A stretch of DNA of 64,000 nucleotides from WJJR01 sp964440935. GTDB taxonomy: Bacteria; Zixibacteria; MSB-5A5; WJJR01. The DNA lies in NCBI GenBank assembly GCA_964440935.1, contig CAYTTY010000010.1, positions 1-64,000 on the forward strand. The letters are read 5' to 3'. Below the pieces are notes generated by a model that did not search any database, was not told where the DNA came from, and saw nothing but the letters and a program-made list of their open reading frames with translations. Of this stretch, positions 1 to 9,428 are shown piece after piece (position 1 is the stretch's first letter; each line of letters opens with the position of its first letter). Made by a program: the position numbers and the translations under genes.

Positions 1-2
1 TC

Positions 3-53
3 TCCGAAGTCACGGACGCGCAGTGCTCCTGCCCTACGACATATCACGCGTGA
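3..53 (+). CDS. C-terminal tail of an upstream gene (partial, uncertain)
   Basis: The first 53 bases stay open in one frame up to a TGA at 51-53. The peptide ends ...VTDAQCSCPTTYHA. This frame has the highest third-position GC of the three plus-strand frames, which is why it is chosen. Two closely spaced Cys and a His near the end would suit a redox or haem protein next to the cytochrome genes that follow, but 16 codons cannot identify a family. Confidence 0.3.
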   Translation, partial: SEVTDAQCSCPTTYHA

Positions 54-123
54 CAAAACACTCGTGTGAGGTCCGCAGAGTTGGCGGTCTAACGGACGAG
101 CAACAGACGGAGGCTGACGTCAT

Positions 124-672
124 ATGGATCGGCAAGCGGTGAAGTATGGCCTGATTGGTATTGGCGCATTTGTCGTTCTCGTTGTACTAATTGGGAGCGC
201 GGTGATGTTGACCGGGAGTTACAACATCGCGGCCACTCAGCCGCACATGGACATAACGGAACGAGCGATTGCCGCAATGGTCGACGCCTCGGTGCGCAAC
301 CATGCCGGTGGCATCGAGGTCCCGGAATTAACGCGTGCCGATACACTCGCGGGAGCGGCTCCATTCGATGCGATGTGTGTCGATTGTCATACCGCACCGG
401 GAGTAGGGCGAGCCGAGTTTGCACAGGGACTCTATCCACTCCCACCCAAGCTGTTCGGCGTCGACACAGTCTGGACTCCCAACGAACTGTTCTGGATTAT
501 CAAAAACGGCATCAAAATGACGGGAATGCCGGCCTTTGGGCCAACGCACAACGACGAAGAGATTTGGTCGATCGTGGCGTTCACCAGCTACGTGCGTGAA
601 CTGTCGTATTACGATTATCTGGAATTGCAGGATTCCGTGTCTTCGTCACCGGGAGAGGCTCATGAGCATTAA
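124..672 (+). CDS. membrane-anchored monohaem cytochrome c
   Basis: 182 residues. An uncleaved N-terminal hydrophobic helix (about residues 9-30) should anchor the protein in the inner membrane with the haem domain outside. A single haem-binding motif CVDCH lies at residues 85-89. The likely distal Met ligand is M135 in the stretch KMTGMPAFGP, typical of class I cytochrome c domains. The start is supported by an upstream GGAGG-like site. The gene lies 133 bases before an octahaem hydroxylamine-oxidoreductase-like cytochrome on the same strand, so it is probably its electron-transfer partner (inference from context). The C-terminus is acidic and His-rich. The exact subfamily is not recognised. 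Confidence 0.85.
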   Translation: MDRQAVKYGLIGIGAFVVLVVLIGSAVMLTGSYNIAATQPHMDITERAIAAMVDASVRNHAGGIEVPELTRADTLAGAAPFDAMCVDCHTAPGVGRAEFAQGLYPLPPKLFGVDTVWTPNELFWIIKNGIKMTGMPAFGPTHNDEEIWSIVAFTSYVRELSYYDYLELQDSVSSSPGEAHEH

Positions 673-805
673 CACGGGGGGAGGCGAATCGCCATACAGG
701 AATTGACAAGGATCTCGTTGAAGCACTTGACTTGTTGAACGCGCATATCTCTTTCCTGGGGGCATGGAGTCAGAGCCGATTCTGGCCTGAGTCAGGGGAG
801 AGATT

Positions 806-2371
806 ATGAAACATTCAGCGCGGCGTTGGTTAGGGACACATTGGTGGTTGTTGCTTGCACTCACGTGTGTTCAATTGTCGTTGTCACGTATCGGTTTCGC
901 CGTCGTCGAGCGCGCCGACGGGTTGCCACTGAGTGAGGCAACCGACGCCTGCATCACCTGTCATGAGACGGCGACGCCCGGGATCGTAGCCGATTGGGCG
1001 CGTAGTCGCCACGCGACACTGACTCCGGAGCTGGCCCTGGCGCAGCCGGAGCTATCTCGGCGAATGTCCAATCCCGACATTCCCGATTCGTTGTCGTCGG
1101 TCGTCGTCGGATGTGCGGAATGTCACCTGCAGCGTGCGGACACGCACGCGGACACCTACATCCACAATGGATACTCTGCTCATACAGTGGTCACGCCGGC
1201 GGACTGCGCAGCCTGCCACCCCGCCGAGCAGGGTCAATACGCGCAGAACCTGATGTCGCAGGCTCACCTCAATCTGGCCAACAACGACGTGTATCAGCAA
1301 TTCATGTCGGCTACCAATGATCTGGTGTCATGGCGCCACACCCAGTTGACCGGAACGGCCATGGACAGCGCCACGAACAATCTGTCGTGTTACTTTTGTC
1401 ATGGGACGAACGTGACTGTGGCTGGATTCGCGGAGCGTAACACAGTGTTCGGGACCATGACGTTCCCCGAACTCACCGGCTGGCCGAATCGCGGTGTGGG
1501 TCGCCTGAATCCTGACGGGACACGCGGTTCCTGCACGCCCTGCCACGCACGTCACCAATTCTCGATTGAAGTTGCCCGGCAACCATATACGTGTTCCGAG
1601 TGTCACAAGGGCCCGGATGTGCCGGCGTACAAGGTCTACTCGGCCAGTAAGCATGGAAACATCTATTCGTCCATGGGATCCACGTACGACTTTTCTGCTG
1701 TACCGTGGACCGTCGGCGACGACTTCAATGCCCCCACGTGTGCGGTTTGTCACGTTAGTCTGCTCCAAAATGCCGACGGTGATATTGTCGCACGGCGGAC
1801 ACACCAGATGAACAACCGGATCGATACGAGGATATTCGGGCTGATTTACGCGCACCCGCACCCTCGCTCGCCGGAAACATGGCATATTCGCAACGACGCG
1901 GGTCTCCAACTGCCGACACATTTCGATGGATCATTCGTGTCCGAAGCGCTGATTGATGAACAGGAACAGAAGCGGCGGCGCAGCGAGATGCAGTCGGTCT
2001 GCCGTGCATGTCACAGTCGCCAGTGGGTCGACGCACACTTTCGGCAGTTTGATCATGCGAATGCCGTGACCAACGAGCGAACGAAGACTGCAACCGCTAT
2101 CATTGGAACGGCGTGGCAGAACGCATTGGCCACGGGCCCCCCAACGGGAGATAACCCGTTTAATGAAGCGATCGAAAAACTCTGGGTTGAGCATTGGTTC
2201 TTCTACGCCAACACGGTTCGGCTTGCGACGGCGATGGCGGGCGCCGATTACGGTGTGTTTGCCAACGGACGGTGGCAACTGGCACGCAACATTCAGGACA
2301 TGGCGGACTATTACCGGTTCCTGGACCGCACACAACAAAGTCTTCCAGAGGACAATCCACCCGGTCAGTAG
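806..2371 (+). CDS. octahaem cytochrome c, hydroxylamine oxidoreductase-like
   Basis: 521 residues with a signal peptide-like start (residues 1-32). Eight CxxCH motifs begin at C49, C103, C134, C195, C243, C263, C312 and C399. Number and spacing fit the HAO-like octahaem family, which oxidises hydroxylamine or hydrazine, or reduces nitrite or hydroxylamine, in the periplasm. Family-like features include W-A-R-S-R-H after haem 1, N-A-P-T-C before haem 7 and a C-terminal helical region with G-A-D-Y-G-V-F. Y482 in that stretch sits where oxidative HAOs carry the tyrosine that crosslinks to the catalytic haem; this assignment is from memory of the family and needs an alignment. AGGGGAG precedes the ATG. 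It is probably co-transcribed with the monohaem cytochrome upstream. Direction of catalysis cannot be fixed from sequence alone. Confidence 0.8.
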   Translation: MKHSARRWLGTHWWLLLALTCVQLSLSRIGFAVVERADGLPLSEATDACITCHETATPGIVADWARSRHATLTPELALAQPELSRRMSNPDIPDSLSSVVVGCAECHLQRADTHADTYIHNGYSAHTVVTPADCAACHPAEQGQYAQNLMSQAHLNLANNDVYQQFMSATNDLVSWRHTQLTGTAMDSATNNLSCYFCHGTNVTVAGFAERNTVFGTMTFPELTGWPNRGVGRLNPDGTRGSCTPCHARHQFSIEVARQPYTCSECHKGPDVPAYKVYSASKHGNIYSSMGSTYDFSAVPWTVGDDFNAPTCAVCHVSLLQNADGDIVARRTHQMNNRIDTRIFGLIYAHPHPRSPETWHIRNDAGLQLPTHFDGSFVSEALIDEQEQKRRRSEMQSVCRACHSRQWVDAHFRQFDHANAVTNERTKTATAIIGTAWQNALATGPPTGDNPFNEAIEKLWVEHWFFYANTVRLATAMAGADYGVFANGRWQLARNIQDMADYYRFLDRTQQSLPEDNPPGQ

Positions 2372-2397
2372 CGTCGATACCGCGCCCACTCAAGGCC

Positions 2398-4305
2398 TTA
2401 CAGCACACACGGATCACACGAGGGTGGTCCGTTAAAGAACAATTCGTTGATGAGGTCGTTGAGGTCAACCGCGTCGATGAACAGATCGCAATTGTGATCG
2501 AAGCGTGACGTCGGGCATAGTGGATCGACAATGTCGGGTGCGTTGAAGAAGATCACTTCGATCATCGCATTCATGTCGACGGCAGTGATGAATCCGTCAT
2601 CATCACTGTCTCCTTGATGTTCACACAGGCAGCTGCATGCATCACCCTGCCCATCGTTATTGGTATCGAACTGATCCGGATTGCTGACATCGGGACAGTT
2701 GTCGCAGAGATCGCCGACGCCGTCGGCATCCCCATCGGCTTGATCGGGATTACTGATTGCAGGGCAGTTGTCACACCGGACACCGTATTGGTCGCCGTCG
2801 GAGTCGTCGCCGCATTCCTCGACGTTGATGCGCTGATCGGCCGTGACCGACTCCAGTACGTAGCGTGCACCCGATGGCCAGACGATTTCGACCGAATCGG
2901 CCTGAGTTGCCTCACCCAAACCAAAGCAGGCGGCAATGTCACTCTGACCGGCGTATCCCGATTGGCTGGTGATTTCGCGCATCTGCCAAACTGGCTGACC
3001 GTCGATGATCGCCTTTACGCGTACCCGCGCTCCGATTGACGATCGGTTGCTAATGTCCCCGATGCAACGGACGGCCAGCCAGTGGTTTGTTGTGCCGCCA
3101 TTTTGGTACAGGATGTTCGTTTCGGACGCACCTTGGCAGCGCGCGGCCACGATATCGAGATCGCCGTCGGCGTCCAAGTCGCCCATTGCGCAGCCATACG
3201 TCCAACCCGAGTAGGTACCGATCGGCGGGTCGACCGCGCGGGTAAAGGTCCCATCGCCGTTGTTGTAATACAGGAAGTCGACGAGAGTCCCGGGTCCAAA
3301 GGAGTTACCGACGAACAAGTCGAGATCGCCGTCGTTGTCGACATCGCCCCAGGCACTGCCGACGGAGTAGCCGCCGTCGTTGACGACTGTGTCGCCGGTT
3401 ACCTTCGTGAAGGTGCCGTTGCCGTTGTTTGTGTAGAGGAAGTTGTCTTCGTTACCCCAGTTGGCGACGAACAAATCGAGATCATTATCGTTGTCGTAGT
3501 CACCCCAACTGGCGCCAAACGAACTGCCGCCGTCGAAGAAGATATCGCCGCTGAGAATGCGGGTAAACGTCCCATCGCCGTCGTTCTGATAGAGCCGGTT
3601 GAGTTGATTGCTTTCGTTGGCGACAAAAAGATCCGCATCCCCATCGTTATCGTAATCTCCCCACACGCCAACGCGTGAATTGGCGGTCTCGTCGGTGACG
3701 AACAGACCGCTGAGTTTGGTGAAAGACCCACCGCCGTCGTTGCGATACAGGTGATTGCGAAGATTGCCGTCGCTGTTGCATACGTACAAGTCCACGTCGC
3801 CATCATTGTCGTAGTCGGCCCAGGTGCCGCTCTCTGAGAAGGTGTTCTCCGCAACGACCGGACCGCTCACGATCTGTGTAAATGAGCCGTCGCCATCGTT
3901 GCTGAAGAAGAGATTCGGCTGACTCCACCAAGTGGAGACAAAAACGTCATCATCGCCGTCGTTATCGAAATCCGCCCAGCTTGCGCCGACGCAACTGCCG
4001 GCTGTTGTCACCAGGGGATCGCCGGAAATCGGCAGCACAATATCACCGGTCACATTCTGGTACAGGATGTCGACTTCCGTCGCCTGCGGGCCATTCGAGA
4101 TGAAGATGTCCAGCAGTGAGTCGGTATTGAAGTTGATGATGTTCGCGCTGCGTGAATCGCCATGTCCCTCCGGCCCGGCGCTCAGATTGATGACGGTGAA
4201 TGTTACGTTATCGGTGGCGTTCGCAGCGGTTGGCACGAGGCCAATCAGTAATAGTATCGTGGATACCATGACGCCGATTGTTGTATGCAGAGTCGTTCTT
4301 CGCAT
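2398..4305 (-). CDS. secreted FG-GAP/VCBS propeller protein with UnbV, thrombospondin-3 and dockerin domains
   Basis: 635 residues. A signal peptide ends near residue 30 (P-T-A-A-N-A). About seven FG-GAP/VCBS repeats follow (roughly residues 50-400), each with a Ca-binding D-x-D-N-D-G-D core such as ADFDNDGDDD, predicting a beta-propeller. An ASPIC/UnbV domain covers about 405-495 (I-G-A-R-V ... W-P-S-G). Two thrombospondin type 3 repeats (D-N-C-P ... N-P-D-Q) lie at about 500-557. A dockerin-like pair with the motifs ITAVDMN and IDAVDLN ends the protein. GGGGAG precedes the start. The product is extracellular and probably Ca-dependent; a ligand cannot be named. It is convergent with the HAO-like gene, only 26 bases away. 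Confidence 0.88.
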   Translation of the reverse strand: MRRTTLHTTIGVMVSTILLLIGLVPTAANATDNVTFTVINLSAGPEGHGDSRSANIINFNTDSLLDIFISNGPQATEVDILYQNVTGDIVLPISGDPLVTTAGSCVGASWADFDNDGDDDVFVSTWWSQPNLFFSNDGDGSFTQIVSGPVVAENTFSESGTWADYDNDGDVDLYVCNSDGNLRNHLYRNDGGGSFTKLSGLFVTDETANSRVGVWGDYDNDGDADLFVANESNQLNRLYQNDGDGTFTRILSGDIFFDGGSSFGASWGDYDNDNDLDLFVANWGNEDNFLYTNNGNGTFTKVTGDTVVNDGGYSVGSAWGDVDNDGDLDLFVGNSFGPGTLVDFLYYNNGDGTFTRAVDPPIGTYSGWTYGCAMGDLDADGDLDIVAARCQGASETNILYQNGGTTNHWLAVRCIGDISNRSSIGARVRVKAIIDGQPVWQMREITSQSGYAGQSDIAACFGLGEATQADSVEIVWPSGARYVLESVTADQRINVEECGDDSDGDQYGVRCDNCPAISNPDQADGDADGVGDLCDNCPDVSNPDQFDTNNDGQGDACSCLCEHQGDSDDDGFITAVDMNAMIEVIFFNAPDIVDPLCPTSRFDHNCDLFIDAVDLNDLINELFFNGPPSCDPCVL

Positions 4306-4470
4306 TGTACTCCCCGTTGTGAGAGGTCCATGTTGTGCGATGCGTCCCGGACCGGTCCGTGCGCCCGGTTCATCCCCGGCTCATGCACATCATACGCGGA
4401 GTGAGAAGGTGACCAAACGGTGCTGCAGCGGAGTGCAGCGATCGTGCAGTCAATGGATCTATGGCGAGGG

Positions 4471-5286
4471 TCAGTCGGAGGGAGGCTCGATCTGACCGAG
4501 GATGTCGAGCGCCTTGCGGCGATAACTGCGACTGAGCTTCAACCGGGTGCCGTCGTCCAGAATAACAGTGTAGTCGCCGCGGAAGTGACGTCGCAGTTCG
4601 GCGATGCGCGATATCCGGACAATGGTCGAGCGGTGGATGCGCAGAAAGTCGTTGGGATCGAGTTGCTCCTCGAGCGCGTTCAAGCTCATGCGAATCAGAT
4701 GGACCTGCTTCTTCGTATGCAGTGACGCGTAGTAGTCGGCGGCCTCGATCCAGTCGATATCATCGACATTGACGAAGTAGATTCGGTCACCGGTTTTGAT
4801 TGGCACACGTTGCAATGGCGCGGAGCCGGCGCTGCTCCCGGGACGTGATGAATGTTCTTCCAGCAAGCGCAGCAGGCGGGATGTCGCCGATCCAAGGTCC
4901 CGCTCCGTCAACCGCTGGCGCACACGGTCGACGGTTTGCCGAAAGCGATCGCGATTGACCGGTTTGACGAGGTAGTCGAGCGCATGTGTCTCAAATGCCT
5001 TCACGGCGTATTCGTCGTAGGCAGTCACGAACACGACCAATGGCAACGGTTGTTCTGCCAGGGCGGCGAGCACATCAAACCCGTCGCGTCGCGGCATTTG
5101 CACATCGAGAAAAACAACATCGGGATGTTTACGGATAATCGTGTCAACCGCTTCGTCGCCATCGGTGCACTCGGCAATGACGCTGAATTGCGCTTCTGGT
5201 TCGAGCAGTTGTCGGATGCCCTCGCGTGCGAGTGGTTCATCGTCCACGATGACGGTGCGGATGGTCTGTTTGGCGCCGGTTCTCAT
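4471..5286 (-). CDS. LytTR-family response regulator
   Basis: 271 residues. An N-terminal receiver domain shows the acidic pair D15/D16 (VIVDDEP), the phospho-acceptor D61 in VVFLDVQMP and the conserved Lys in DYLVKPVNR. A C-terminal LytTR DNA-binding domain covers about residues 165-265, with I-H-R-S-T-I-V and L-S-R-S-Y-R-R near the end. It is the cytoplasmic transcriptional output of the adjacent histidine kinase. Its ATG overlaps the kinase stop by four bases, so the two are translationally coupled. Targets are unknown. LytTR sites are short direct repeats that I could not identify here with confidence. Confidence 0.93.
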   Translation of the reverse strand: MRTGAKQTIRTVIVDDEPLAREGIRQLLEPEAQFSVIAECTDGDEAVDTIIRKHPDVVFLDVQMPRRDGFDVLAALAEQPLPLVVFVTAYDEYAVKAFETHALDYLVKPVNRDRFRQTVDRVRQRLTERDLGSATSRLLRLLEEHSSRPGSSAGSAPLQRVPIKTGDRIYFVNVDDIDWIEAADYYASLHTKKQVHLIRMSLNALEEQLDPNDFLRIHRSTIVRISRIAELRRHFRGDYTVILDDGTRLKLSRSYRRKALDILGQIEPPSD

Positions 5287-6455
5287 GTTGAATTCTGTTC
5301 AGAGATTAAGAGGGGAATCACCAGGGTCGTGGTGACACCGCCGGTTGTGTTTTCCATTAGATTCAACCGGTACGCCTGGCCGTACAAATGTTGAAGTCGC
5401 TCGTGCGCATTGTGCAGACCGATTCCCTCGTGTGCGTCCGTCCGTCCCGACTGCGAAAAGCCTGCGCCGTTATCGTTGACCGTTATCATCAATTGATCGT
5501 TCTCTCTGGTCACGTTAACCGTGACGTGGCCGCCGCCGTTTGTCTGCGCAACCCCGTGACGAATCGCGTTTTCGACAAGCAGTTGGAGAATGAATCCGGG
5601 TAAGCGGGCGTCCATCAAACCCTCAGACGCATTGAATGTCACACCCAGTCTGTCGCCAAATCGCGTGCGTTCGATGTCGGTGTAGCGTTTCGTGAATTCG
5701 AGTTCATCGCGCAGAGCGACATCATGCGCATCCTGGTGTGCCAACACATAGCGCAGCAGATCGCTCAGGTCGCCGAGAACGCGGTCGGCGTCCTCGGTGC
5801 GTTGTGCCCGTATCAGTACCGAGATTGAGTTGAGGGCATTGAACAGGAAATGCGGCTGCAATTGACGTTGCAGTGCGTCCAAGCGCGCATGCGCAACCTG
5901 CGCTTCGAGGCGCGAGATTTCCAGCGCGCGTTTGTGGAGATTCCAGCGGTAGTCCAACGCGTAGACGACACCCAGAATGGCCCAGTAGACCAGCACTGCC
6001 CAAAGACCACGCCACATCAGATAGGGAACGACTTGATCGATATAGTAAGCCCAGGTGGCTGGTTCGCCGTGAAAGCGAATAGAGGCAAACACAGCGATGC
6101 ACAATTGGACAAATCCTAAAATGATACTGGCCACGACGTGCACACTGATATTGCGTCCCCGTGGAGTATGGTCGACCGGATACCGTCGCGCCAGCCAAAC
6201 GATCAGTGGTGTCAGCAGCGCCCAAGTCCACCACGCCCCCAACTGTCCGCCCAGCCATTCCCAGATCACCGAGTCGCTGCCCGCGCGCAGCATGGCCACG
6301 TGCGACAGTCCGGCGAAGATCACCGCCGGGACAGCCCATAATCCCAGTAGGATGAGCCAGTAGCGAACCAGGCGGCGGAGTTTCGGATTGTTGTCTTGAT
6401 CCTTCACGAGCCACGAATCCTCAAGGCTAATCATGTCTGCCTGAATGATCGGCAT
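5283..6455 (-). CDS. LytS/YehU-type sensor histidine kinase
   Basis: 390 residues. Four hydrophobic segments (about residues 30-56, 70-90, 102-124 and 145-168) form a membrane sensor with little extracytoplasmic sequence. A His_kinase domain follows, with the phospho-accepting H202 in LQPHFLFNALNS. The HATPase_c domain has N-box N296 (LLVENAIRHG), DNGAGF and GIGLHNAHERL. It is the partner of the overlapping LytTR regulator. The stimulus is unknown. The start is uncertain: neither the ATG at 6455 nor the in-frame ATG at 6434 has a strong ribosome-binding site. Confidence 0.9.
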   Translation of the reverse strand: MPIIQADMISLEDSWLVKDQDNNPKLRRLVRYWLILLGLWAVPAVIFAGLSHVAMLRAGSDSVIWEWLGGQLGAWWTWALLTPLIVWLARRYPVDHTPRGRNISVHVVASIILGFVQLCIAVFASIRFHGEPATWAYYIDQVVPYLMWRGLWAVLVYWAILGVVYALDYRWNLHKRALEISRLEAQVAHARLDALQRQLQPHFLFNALNSISVLIRAQRTEDADRVLGDLSDLLRYVLAHQDAHDVALRDELEFTKRYTDIERTRFGDRLGVTFNASEGLMDARLPGFILQLLVENAIRHGVAQTNGGGHVTVNVTRENDQLMITVNDNGAGFSQSGRTDAHEGIGLHNAHERLQHLYGQAYRLNLMENTTGGVTTTLVIPLLISEQNST

Positions 6456-6550
6456 TCATGGGCAGCACGAAACAATCTACGCAAGTGACTCGCCACAGGC
6501 GATAGTCATGCTGTGAAGTGTATCTGAGGTGCAGTGAGTAGCAAGGGCGT

Positions 6551-7426
6551 TTACGATTTGACCCGGGCGGGTTTCTGCGTCACGAAGATCGCCAAAGACA
6601 GCATCGCGACGACAAATGCGGACGTAATCACCGCAGCCACGGTCAGCGACGGGAGATCGGCGGCCATCGAACGCTCGCCGAGGTAGAGATGATGGCGCAG
6701 GGCGGCGAGTCCGTAAGTCAGCGGATTGACTGTCATGACTGCCTTCATCCAGCCTGTGGCGCCCGACTGAGGGAAAAATGCGCCCGACAAGAGGAGCATA
6801 GGGAAGAGGGCCACGCTCATCAACGCATGGTAGCCCTGAACGGAGTCCATGCGCCAGGCGATGACATGACCTAACGAAGTCAGTGCCAAAGCGATCAGAA
6901 TCATGAACACCAGTGCACTGAGCCAGGATAGAGCGTAGAATCCGATTCCGAACAATGGCGCCATCAACAGGACCACGACCGCCTGAGTCACCGCCAGCGC
7001 CGAGCCGCCAAGTACCTTCCCGAGTACGATGGTCCAGGCGGGAGCCGGGGAGACCAGTACGGATTGCAGGAATCCCTCTTTGCGGTCCTCGATGATTGAA
7101 ATGGTCGAGAAAATTGCCGTGAACATGATGATCATCAGCAAGACGCCGGGAAAGAAGTATTCAAAGTAATTCTGTTCACCCATGAGTCCGGGATTGCGGA
7201 ATGACCCGGAGAGCCCACCGCCAAGGATGACAAGGAAGATGAGCGGCTGACCGAGCGCGCCGAAGATCCGATGTTTCTGTCGGATGAAGCGCACATACTC
7301 ACGTCGGAGAAGTGTTCCCACCACCAACCACGGCCGGCGATGCCAGGGGCGCGCCTGTGCTGACACCGGTCGCGCGGGCGTCTCGGCAATGGGTCTCGGC
7401 GGTGCGGTATTCTGAGCGACGTCCAT
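6551..7426 (-). CDS. ABC-2 type exporter permease
   Basis: 291 residues. A cytoplasmic N-terminal stretch (about 1-35) precedes six predicted membrane helices of the ABC2_membrane family, with the typical amphipathic region before helix 1 (RREYVRFIRQKHRIFGALG). Its ATG overlaps the stop of the ATPase gene by one base (TGATG), so the two form one exporter, in the DrrAB/NodIJ/CcmAB-like group. The substrate is not evident. In several Acidobacteria-like gene neighbourhoods (from memory) such a pair sits beside haem o synthase and oxidase assembly genes, so a role in cytochrome oxidase maturation is possible but is inference. Confidence 0.88.
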   Translation of the reverse strand: MDVAQNTAPPRPIAETPARPVSAQARPWHRRPWLVVGTLLRREYVRFIRQKHRIFGALGQPLIFLVILGGGLSGSFRNPGLMGEQNYFEYFFPGVLLMIIMFTAIFSTISIIEDRKEGFLQSVLVSPAPAWTIVLGKVLGGSALAVTQAVVVLLMAPLFGIGFYALSWLSALVFMILIALALTSLGHVIAWRMDSVQGYHALMSVALFPMLLLSGAFFPQSGATGWMKAVMTVNPLTYGLAALRHHLYLGERSMAADLPSLTVAAVITSAFVVAMLSLAIFVTQKPARVKS

Positions 7427-8385
7427 CAGGCAGCTCCACTCATTTCGGGCTCGGCGGTAAAAGCGTGCCCAGTGCGTTCGCGGAATACGTCGGACAGCGT
7501 CGGCCGCGCAATGCTGATTGAGTCGATATGGTCACCGAGCAATTCACGGACACGCGCGGCCGCGTCGGTTCCATCGGCGGCTACGATCCGGAGTGCATCA
7601 CCGTGGGTCTCAACATCGAGTCCCAAGGACTGGTCAATCCGGTCCAGCTGGTTGACGATATCCCGACCGTGAACTGTGACAATGTCTCCGCAAATCTGGT
7701 TGCATAGAACTGACGGTTTGTCCAGTGCTACCAGCTTGCCCTCGTCGAGAATGGCAATGCGGTCACAGGCACTACCTTCTTCGAGGAGATGCGTTGTCGC
7801 CAGTACCGTCATTCCCGTTCGAACACGCAGGTCCCTGACCAGATTCCAAAAGTCGTCACGTGCCTTGGGATCGAGCCCGACCGTCGGTTCGTCCAACATC
7901 AAGACGGAGGGATGCGACATAAGGGCTTTAGCCAGTTCTATTCGTCGCCGCAGCCCACCCGATAGTTTCTCCACCAGTTCCCCAGCGCGATCACGCAGGC
8001 CAATGCTTCCGAGCGACTCGTCGATGCGCTGGCGCAAGTGGTCGCCGGAGAGTCCATAGAGGTGTCCATGGTGCATCAGGTTCTCTCGGACCGTCAGCTT
8101 GATGTCCAGGGCCGGCGCCTGAAAAGCGACACCGATATGACGGCGGACGGCGTCACGGTCGCTCACCACGTCATGACCACAAACTGTGGCCTCTCCCGAT
8201 GTGGGGGTCAATAGGGTGGCCAAGATTCGAAACGTGGTGGACTTGCCACCGCCGTTGGGGCCCAGGATGCCGAAGAATTCGCCTTCGTCAACTTCGAAGC
8301 TGATGCCCTGGAGAGCAGGGCGCCCCTCGTAGTCGTGGACGAGATTGGTGACGGTGACCGCGGATGGTGACTGGTGGGAATCCAT
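7426..8385 (-). CDS. ABC exporter ATP-binding protein (DrrA/CcmA-like)
   Basis: 319 residues with one ABC domain: Walker A GPNGGGKST (about 42-50), Q-loop Q89, signature LSGGLRRRIE (141-150), Walker B VLMLDE (161-166) and the switch His in TTHLLEE. A C-terminal extension of about 90 residues resembles the regulatory tail of DrrA-type ATPases. It energises the permease encoded immediately downstream with a one-base overlap. It lies 80 bases after haem o synthase in the same direction, so the three probably form an operon. Confidence 0.92.
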   Translation of the reverse strand: MDSHQSPSAVTVTNLVHDYEGRPALQGISFEVDEGEFFGILGPNGGGKSTTFRILATLLTPTSGEATVCGHDVVSDRDAVRRHIGVAFQAPALDIKLTVRENLMHHGHLYGLSGDHLRQRIDESLGSIGLRDRAGELVEKLSGGLRRRIELAKALMSHPSVLMLDEPTVGLDPKARDDFWNLVRDLRVRTGMTVLATTHLLEEGSACDRIAILDEGKLVALDKPSVLCNQICGDIVTVHGRDIVNQLDRIDQSLGLDVETHGDALRIVAADGTDAAARVRELLGDHIDSISIARPTLSDVFRERTGHAFTAEPEMSGAA

Positions 8386-8465
8386 AAACTGGAGTAAACT
8401 GCTCCTCTACATAAATGTTGTCACACGGAGGTCATCGGCATCCGCATGCATTGGAGAATTGACAT

Positions 8466-9428
8466 TCAGCCGGTGGTTCGTGTGACTGCCATCCAGATGA
8501 ACAGCACCGGCAAGTAGACAAGCGACGCGCGAAATACCCGCCGAGCGTAGGAGGTTGCTTCGCCCCGTCGCAGAGGTACGCCGACGAAGAGAAATCCCAC
8601 TCCGAGTATAGTTGCTCCAACCAGATAGACCAATCCATTGAGATTGAGTGCCCAGGGAGTTGCCGCCAGGACAATCATCAGCAGCGTGTAAAGCTGGATG
8701 TGACGGGCAAGCATATGCTCATCGCGCTTGGCCAATTCAGCCACGGCGAAATCGGCCTGGGAGTAATCGTCGCGATAGAGGATGGCAATAGCAAAAGAGT
8801 GCGGCACCTGCCAAACCATCATGATGGCAAACAGGGCGACGGCACCCCAGCCGACCGAGCCTTGTGCGGCGGTCCAGCCCATCACTGGGGGCAGCGATCC
8901 CGCCACCGCCCCGAAGAAGATCGACCAAGTAGTCTTCAGTTTTAGTGGTGTGTAGATGGCCAGATACGTTAGCGATGTCAGAACTCCAATCATGGCCGTC
9001 AGCCAATTGACCGCTGCCATGAGCCAGACAGTTCCCACAAGGACCAGGATGGCGCCAAAGACGCTGGCGGTTCCCGGCGCGATCCGATGGGCCGCCACCG
9101 GACGTTGCTTCGTCCGCGCCATCAGGGCATCACGCTCGTGCTCAATCACTTGATTCAGGGCGGCGCTGCCGGCGCAGAGTAATCCGACCCCGATTAAAGT
9201 GTGCCACAGCAACATACCATCAAGGCGCCCTGCTCCCATGACAAAGCCCACCGTGGCAGTGAGCAGGATGAGAAAGACGATCCTCGGTTTTGTTAGAGTC
9301 AGCAGGTCCCTCAGTAGCTGTGCACCGGCGCCGTGGCCGGGGTCCATTCCAGTCACCGGAGACTCTCCGGGGAGCTTTGCTTTCCCTGTTAGGGGACTGG
9401 AATCGTCGGTGGTGGTTTGAAGGCTCAT
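8466..9428 (-). CDS. ctaB: haem o synthase (protoheme IX farnesyltransferase)
   Basis: 320 residues. A member of the UbiA prenyltransferase superfamily with about eight or nine membrane helices and the prenyl-diphosphate/Mg motif NQVIEHERDALMARTKQRP (about 92-110), diagnostic of CtaB/CyoE. It transfers farnesyl to haem b to make haem o for a haem-copper oxidase. It is the first gene of a probable operon with the ABC-2 exporter. No oxidase subunit lies in the window, so the target enzyme must be elsewhere. An AGGACC sequence lies upstream of the ATG. The N-terminal 40 residues are hydrophilic and longer than in many homologues. Confidence 0.94.
   Translation of the reverse strand: MSLQTTTDDSSPLTGKAKLPGESPVTGMDPGHGAGAQLLRDLLTLTKPRIVFLILLTATVGFVMGAGRLDGMLLWHTLIGVGLLCAGSAALNQVIEHERDALMARTKQRPVAAHRIAPGTASVFGAILVLVGTVWLMAAVNWLTAMIGVLTSLTYLAIYTPLKLKTTWSIFFGAVAGSLPPVMGWTAAQGSVGWGAVALFAIMMVWQVPHSFAIAILYRDDYSQADFAVAELAKRDEHMLARHIQLYTLLMIVLAATPWALNLNGLVYLVGATILGVGFLFVGVPLRRGEATSYARRVFRASLVYLPVLFIWMAVTRTTG

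Noticed and set aside
1328..1921. 197-codon minus-strand frame inside the octahaem cytochrome
   Set aside because: It lies opposite a gene with eight haem motifs and has no features of its own.
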